In this document: piece by piece, positions 31,166-35,840 of the stretch
How the letters are laid out: every line of letters begins with the position of its first letter
Numbering within the stretch: the stretch's first letter is position 1
DNA from: Nemertoderma westbladi
Taxonomy: Eukaryota; Xenacoelomorpha; Nemertodermatida; Nemertodermatidae
Length of the DNA stretch: 35,840 nucleotides
Direction of reading: 5' to 3'
Assembly (NCBI GenBank): GCA_032718475.1
Contig: JAUCBJ010003150.1
Location: 40,001 to 75,840 of the forward strand
Program-made: the position numbers and the translations under genes
The notes under the pieces: model-generated
Database searches by the model: none
What the model was told of the DNA's origin: nothing
Seen by the model: the letters and a program-made list of their open reading frames with translations, nothing else

Positions 31166-32709
31166 AGAATTATTAGTCTCAAACAATCGTCTCTATAGTC
31201 GCAGACGCAATGAAGGTGCCCCGATACCAATTAGTCTCACACAATCGTCTCTATAGTCGCGAAGGTGCCCCGATACCAGTTAGTCTCAAACAATTGTCTC
31301 TATAGTCGCGGACATAATGAAGGTGCCCCGATACCAGTTAGTCTCACACAATCGTCTCTATAGTCGCAAAGGTGCCCCGATACCAGTTAGTCTCAAACAA
31401 TCGTCTCTATAGTCGCGAAGGTGCCCTTATACCAGTTAGTCTCAAACAATCATCTCTATAGTCGTGGACACAATGAAGGTGCCCCAATACCAGTTAGTCT
31501 CAAACAATTGTCTCTATAGTCGCGGACGCAATGAAGGTGCCCTGATACCAGTTAGTCTCAAACAATCGTCTCTATAGTCGCGAAGGTGCCCTGATACCAG
31601 TTAGTCTCAAACAATCGTCTCTATAGTTGCAGACGCAATGAAGGTGCCCTGATACCAGTTAGTCTCAAACAATAGTCTCTATAGTCGCGAAGGTGCCCGA
31701 TACCAGTTATCTCAAACAATCGTCGCTATAGTCACGGACGCAATGAAGGTGCCCCGATACCGGTTAGTCTCAAACAATCGTCTCTATAGTCACGGACGCA
31801 ATGAAGGTGCCCGATACCAGTTAGTCTCAAACAATCGTCTTTATAGTCGCGGGCGCAATGAAGGTGCCCCAATACCAGTTAGTCTCAAACAATCATCTCT
31901 ATAGTCGCGAAGGTGCCCGATACCAGTTAGTCTCAAACAATTGTCTCTATAGTCGCGGACGCAATGAAGGTGCCCCAATACCAGTTAGTCTCAAACAATA
32001 GTCTCTATAGTCGTGGATGCAATGAAGGTGCCCCCGATACCAGTTAGTCTCAAACAATCATCTCTATAGTCCCGGACGCAATGAAGGTGCCCCGATACCA
32101 GTTAGTCTCAAACAATCGTATCTATAGTCGCGGACGTAATGAAGGTGCCCCGATACCAGTTATTCTCAAACAATCGTCTCTATAGTCGCGAAGGTGCCCG
32201 ATACCAGTTAGTCTCAAACAATTGTCTCTATAGTCGCGAAGGTGCCACGATACCAGTTAGTCTCAAACAATCGTCTCTATAGTCGCGAAGGTGCCCGATA
32301 CCAGTTAGTCTCAAACAATCGTCTCTATAGTCGCGGACGTAATGAAGGTGCCCCGATACCAGTTAGTCTCAAACAATTGTCTCTATAGCCGCGGACGCAA
32401 TGAAGGTGCCCCGATACCAGTTAGTCTCAAACAATTGTCTCTTTTGCCGCGGACGCAATGAAGGTGCCCCGATGCCAGTTAGTCTCAAACAATCGTCTCT
32501 ATAGTCACGAAGGTGCCCGATACCAGTTAGTCTCAAACAATCATCTCTATAGTCGCGGACGTAATGAACGTGCCCCGATACCAGTTAGGCACAATCGTCT
32601 CTATAGTCGCGAAGGTGCCCGATACCAGTTAGTCTCAAACAATCGTCTCTATAGTAGCGGACGTAATGAAGGTGCCCCGATACCAGTTAGTCTCAAACAA
32701 TCGGCTCTA
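31166..32709. repeat. 58/49-bp two-length minisatellite
   Basis: About 29 units. The shared core is GATACCAGTTAGTCTCAAAC, then AATCGTCTCTATAGTCGC, then AAGGTGCCCC. Long units (58 bp) carry GGACGCAATG or GGACGTAATG between the second and third blocks; short units (49 bp) lack it. Long and short types are interspersed. A 104-codon plus-strand frame at 32458-32772 is fortuitous. Confidence 0.95.
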
Positions 32710-32913
32710 AACAACACAGTGAAGGTTATGATCGTGACACAGCTTTACACGTATTCCTCTTCGTTTGTGTAACACTGGCCCAGTAACACAACAGAATCCT
32801 CATTGTCCACATTCTGCGATCAACCATGTAAACCCACAATTCATCTGTCTACTACATTTATTTTATACAAGTGTATTTTATCTGGACATTGATCTTATAT
32901 TATATTATTAGGT

Positions 32914-33126
32914 AGGGCAACCTAACATTCTAGGCCCTATGGTTCTTTTCGGGGAATGATGTCGATTGCTCAAAGCTATACAATAGAATTCTATTAAATC
33001 GCATCAGGGATCCCATTGAGAGACTGCTCCGTGGAAATCAGAATGGGTTCCGTAAAGTTCGTGGGACCCTGGAGCCCATTTTGGCCCTTAGAAGAATAAT
33101 TGAAGAGTTACCAAAAAAGGAAGACA
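32914..33126 (+). pseudogene. LINE RT fragment, plus strand, interrupted
   Basis: From AGGGCAACCTAACATTCT to AAAAAAGGAAGACA this matches, in reverse, the RT segment of copy B at about 34325-34525. The peptide pieces NQNGFRK and EPILALRRIIEEL are readable. It corresponds to the early RT (fingers) region only. It has several substitutions and small indels relative to copy B. It stops abruptly where the 3' TAG tail of copy B begins, suggesting copy B inserted into an older plus-strand copy. Confidence 0.88.
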
Positions 33127-33162
33127 CTACTAGTATCGGCATGCTGCATTTCAGCAGCATTT

Positions 33163-33720
33163 TTAAGAATGCTGTGCCGGCTTGTCGACAAAATTGCGCC
33201 ACCACAACTCCCTATCACCCATGACATTTGCTAGATCATCCGCATCTTTAAGGCCAGTATCCTTTAAGATGCGTCTCAAGAAAGTCATGGGCTGTCCACC
33301 ATGCTTATTCACTCCATGAGGCTGCCAAAGTACAAGATTATGCACTGGCTGGTCCTCACAGCGAAAGCAATGTCCTGCAAAGCGGAGGCGATTTTGTTCT
33401 AGTGTCAAGCTTGGGGGAACCAATGAGACACCTCCAATGTTATATAGTGTCTGGTTGGAGATGTGTGAATTGTACTTGACACAATGAACCCGGCGTAGCA
33501 TTCTTGTGAATGTGCCATCCAGAGATTTGGTGTCCTCAGCAGTTAGAGCCCAGCATGGACTCCCATAGAGGAGTACTGGAACTACTGCTGCTCTAAATAA
33601 TCGGACCTTAAGTTTCCGATTAATTCTCGGTGACTTCCAAATCCTGGAAAGCCTTTCCCTTACGTATTCGAAGGATATGTATAGGATATATGGATACAAT
33701 ATATTCGAAGGTATTCGACT
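33163..33720 (-). pseudogene. LINE copy B: post-RT C-terminal region
   Basis: Reads RIWKSPRINRKLKVRLF, then YGSPCWALTAEDTK, then LRRVHCVKYNSHISN and ends KDADDLANVMGDRELWW. This is the C-terminal domain that follows RT in this LINE group. It is in a different frame from the RT because, relative to copy A, about 18 bp (CTATTCAAGGCTGCCCAT) are missing and about 45 bp are added near 33670-33715, where ATTCGAAGG occurs twice around ATATGTATAGGATATATGG. Confidence 0.85.
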
Positions 33721-34567
33721 CACCTGACTTCCGGATCCGTGATCCCAGGTAACAGAAGTCGTCCACATGCTCAAGCATACCATCATTTGAGCTTATGCTC
33801 ATCCGATCAGAGACTTGCTGAGAACTTTGAAAGTTAACTGTCAAAATTTTGGTCTTTCTGGAGTTAATAAAAAGACCAACACTAGAAGCAGCATGTTCTA
33901 ATGAGCTGAGGAGCCGTTGGGCTCCCTCTAGTGATTCTGAGAGTACTCCTAAGTCATCAGCAAAGTCTAGATCAGTTAGGTACTTGGCAGGATTTCCTCG
34001 ACTTCTGGAGCCAGTAGGTGGAGTTATCATCACCCCATCATCATTATGATGATCTAAGGACATGCGTAGAACATTGTCAACCACAATTATGAACAAGAAT
34101 GGTGCAAGTGTGTCTCCCTGGAGGACGCCCCATAACACTTCAAATGGTTCTGTGTCACCATCAACAGTAGACACAAATGTTATCGAACCATCGTATACTG
34201 ATCTGATTGCTGCAATAATTTCATCAGGAATCCCATATAATGAAAGTATGCTGAACATACGTGAGCGGGAGACTGAATCAAAGGCCTTAAAGAAGTCAAC
34301 AAAGATAACAGCCAGATGCCTGTCTTTCTTTTTTGATAACTCTTCAATTATCCTTCTAAGTGCCAAAATGGGTTCCATGGTCCCACGACCTTTACGGAAC
34401 CCATTCTGATTTCCACAGAGCAGTCTCTCAATGGGATCCCTGATGCGATTTAATAGAATTCTATTGTATAGTTTTGCAGCAATCGAGATCAATGAGATTC
34501 CCCGAAAAGAACAATAGAGTGTTAGGTTGCCCTTCTTGGGAACTGGCACCAACTTATTTGTTTTCAT
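33720..34567 (-). pseudogene. LINE copy B: reverse transcriptase core
   Basis: The frame from 34567 contains the complete RT core. PVPKKG is near residue 8, FRGISL at 21-26, FVDFFKAFDSV (motif A, catalytic Asp 91) at 89-99, QGDTLAP at 150-156, and FADD (the YxDD equivalent) at 202-205, followed by the LEHAASSVGLFINSRKTK thumb-side block. Catalytic residues look intact. Upstream, an in-frame TGA at 34589-34591 separates it from the linker; it lies in the same frame, 21 nt before the first Met. Downstream a frameshift cuts off the C-terminal region. The corresponding mRNA-primed reverse transcription activity cannot be expected from this copy. Confidence 0.9.
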
Positions 34568-34588
34568 TTCTTGTGGGACTCTTGTTGT

Positions 34589-35160
34589 TCAGTACATGTC
34601 TACTATGATGGGATAGATGAGCTTTAAACACTCAGGTATTTTAAAGACCTCAGGGGGAACACCATCTACTCCACTGGCACGATTGGTCTTAATGCTCTTT
34701 GCAGCAGCCTTCACTTCTGCAAAGGAGATATCGCCAATGGGAATATCTGGGAGTACAGACTCAGACACTTTTACTTCTATAAAGTTATCAGGCAATACCC
34801 TGTCATTATTGAGGAGCTTTTCAAAGTGGGCCTTCCAACCATTGAGGCGATCGGCTGGTGATTCAGCCTTAACCTTGGTGGTTGGTTGGCTTTTCCGCCC
34901 AGTAAGCAAGTTGATTGATTTCCATGCCTGGGATGATTGCCTGCTGTCGTCGGCATCATTGATGGCCTCAACCTGTTGGTTTATTAGCTCATGTAGATTA
35001 ACAGAGTACTGCCTGTTCAGGGACCTAGATGCAGCCTTAACTGCATTCTTGGCCGCTGTAGTCTGTTTGAGTCGGGACTCTTTCTGCACCTTATATAGGT
35101 CATTTCGGCACTTCTGGATTTTGTTGTCAGTCCAGAGGGCCCTTTCCTGTTTCGAGGGTA
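34589..35160 (-). pseudogene. LINE copy B: linker and RT entry
   Basis: The 166-codon frame from 35089 (open further upstream to about 35160) contains the basic, glutamine-rich linker. It ends with NRASGVDGVPPEVFK, the start of the RT domain, then IYPIIVDMY and TGA. It corresponds to residues about 330-535 of copy C. The frame differs from that of the endonuclease part, so an indel lies near 35155-35165. Confidence 0.85.
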
Positions 35161-35840
35161 TACAGGAACTGTTTCTGCAGCTGCTAACTTAACTGCTTCT
35201 GTGAAGGCAGTATAGCCCTCACAGTGATCTCCTGCCTCAGAGGCAAGAACCTCATACCTGTTGCTCAGCTGTAGTGTGAAGCTGGATCTCACACTTGGCT
35301 GTTGCAACAGAGAGGACCAGTCAGGCCGCGGCAAGGCAGATTTCGTTGTTCTACTAGCACGCAGACTAAGTCTTACCTTGGCCACAATAAGGCGGTGATA
35401 ACTGGAGAAGGGTCGAAATGTAAATGCATTACAGTCTTGTATAGAGCTCCTGTACTTCCTACTAAACAGAATATGGTCAATCTGGGACTTGTGACCACTG
35501 GGTCCACTATGAGTCCATAGCTTTCCAGTTTGCTTCTTGAACTGGGTTCCAGCCGAAAACAATCCATTTCCAGAGATAAAATCCTGAAGATGGACGGAAT
35601 TTCGGTTGACACTATTGTTATAGACCCAGGGCGATGTAGGTGATTGATGCAGACTTGCATTAAAGTCTCCCAGAAATGTTAAGAATGCATGCTGATCCAC
35701 TCCATCAGTAGCTGCTTGTAGATTGTGGTAGAAATTTTCCACCTCCTCTACAGGGGCAACACTAGTTTGAGAGTAGCACACAATCCGAACCACCTTAGGA
35801 AACTTCTTAGCCAGTCTTCCAGAACATGAGAAGTGGCAAC
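35160..35840 (-). pseudogene. LINE copy B: endonuclease domain, 3' part, SDH damaged
   Basis: The 258-codon frame from 35793 covers the second half of the APE endonuclease; the first half lies past the window edge. Visible motifs are VCYSQTS (residues 5-11), GDFN (42-45) and QIDHIL (104-109). The last motif, SDHR in active members, reads SYHR (131-134): the Asp that orients the catalytic His has become Tyr, a GAT-to-TAT type change. RLSLRAS follows exactly as in copy C. The domain is therefore probably inactive even apart from the downstream frameshift near 35160. Confidence 0.88.

Larger units (their letters stand above)
33127..35840 (-). mobile_element. LINE copy B, non-LTR retrotransposon, runs off window
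   Basis: Minus-strand element with its 3' end at 33127 (CTACTAG on the plus strand, the same TAG-repeat tail as copy A) and its 5' end beyond 35840. In element order it contains APE endonuclease, linker, reverse transcriptase and C-terminal region. The layout and sequences place it in an RTE-like group together with copy C; I cannot assign the clade with certainty. The 3' untranslated part includes a near-palindrome around TGCTGCATTTCAGCAGC. It is disrupted by two frameshifts and one in-frame stop, described in the entries for its parts. Confidence 0.9.

Noticed and set aside
34617-35192. 191-codon plus-strand frame
   Set aside because: It is the antisense shadow of the minus-strand LINE copy B linker and RT entry region.

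Overview
The window looks like a gene-poor, AT-rich, repeat-dominated stretch of an animal nuclear genome, most likely a marine invertebrate; I cannot name the species. Evidence: several copies of non-LTR retrotransposons with an APE-type endonuclease and reverse transcriptase, an L2-type LINE/SINE tail followed by (ATT)n, a PIF/Harbinger transposase remnant, a tRNA-like SINE head, TTAA-flanked terminal-inverted-repeat DNA, and many minisatellites. Nothing resembles a prokaryotic or viral operon. No intact host gene is convincingly visible; the best host candidate is one possible minus-strand exon near 29.8-29.9 kb.

Layout. 1-1439: an unbroken (TGTT)n microsatellite. 1440-6920: AT-rich DNA with a doubtful LINE scrap, a 20-bp minisatellite (3844-4520), an L2-like tail (5139-5210), a 13-bp repeat and a G21/C15 palindrome. 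6916-7402: a dispersed repeat (family R) with two internal hairpins. 7439-10084: a tRNA-like SINE head running into a 51-bp tandem array in which almost every unit carries a Pol III B-box-like motif, split by a 5'-truncated LINE (copy A). 10352-11124: a TTAA-flanked element (family T) whose terminal inverted repeats are G-tract/C-tract hairpins. 12021-20416: about 115 copies of a 62-bp satellite, split at 16314-17518 by a Harbinger-containing insert. 20398-20755: a fold-back structure whose outer end matches the satellite unit. 21300-22295: second copies of R and T, inverted relative to the first. 22296-24512: 5' part of a second LINE family (copy C) with an endonuclease that looks complete. 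25720-26940: an 80/86-bp minisatellite. 27088-27273: a LINE 3' scrap. 28059-29549: a long diverged inverted repeat. 31166-32709: a 58/49-bp minisatellite. 32914-33126: a LINE RT fragment on the plus strand, interrupted by a long minus-strand LINE (copy B, 33127 to the window end).

How it fits together. By my reading about 38% of the window is tandem repeat and most of the rest is transposon-derived. The histories are nested: the LINE in the 51-bp array, the Harbinger fragment in the 62-bp array and LINE B in an older LINE all landed in pre-existing repeats. The two most unusual structures are the B-box-bearing array that appears to have grown out of a SINE head, and the 62-bp satellite that shares about 24 nt with the outer end of an adjacent fold-back element, suggesting the satellite was amplified from a transposon end.
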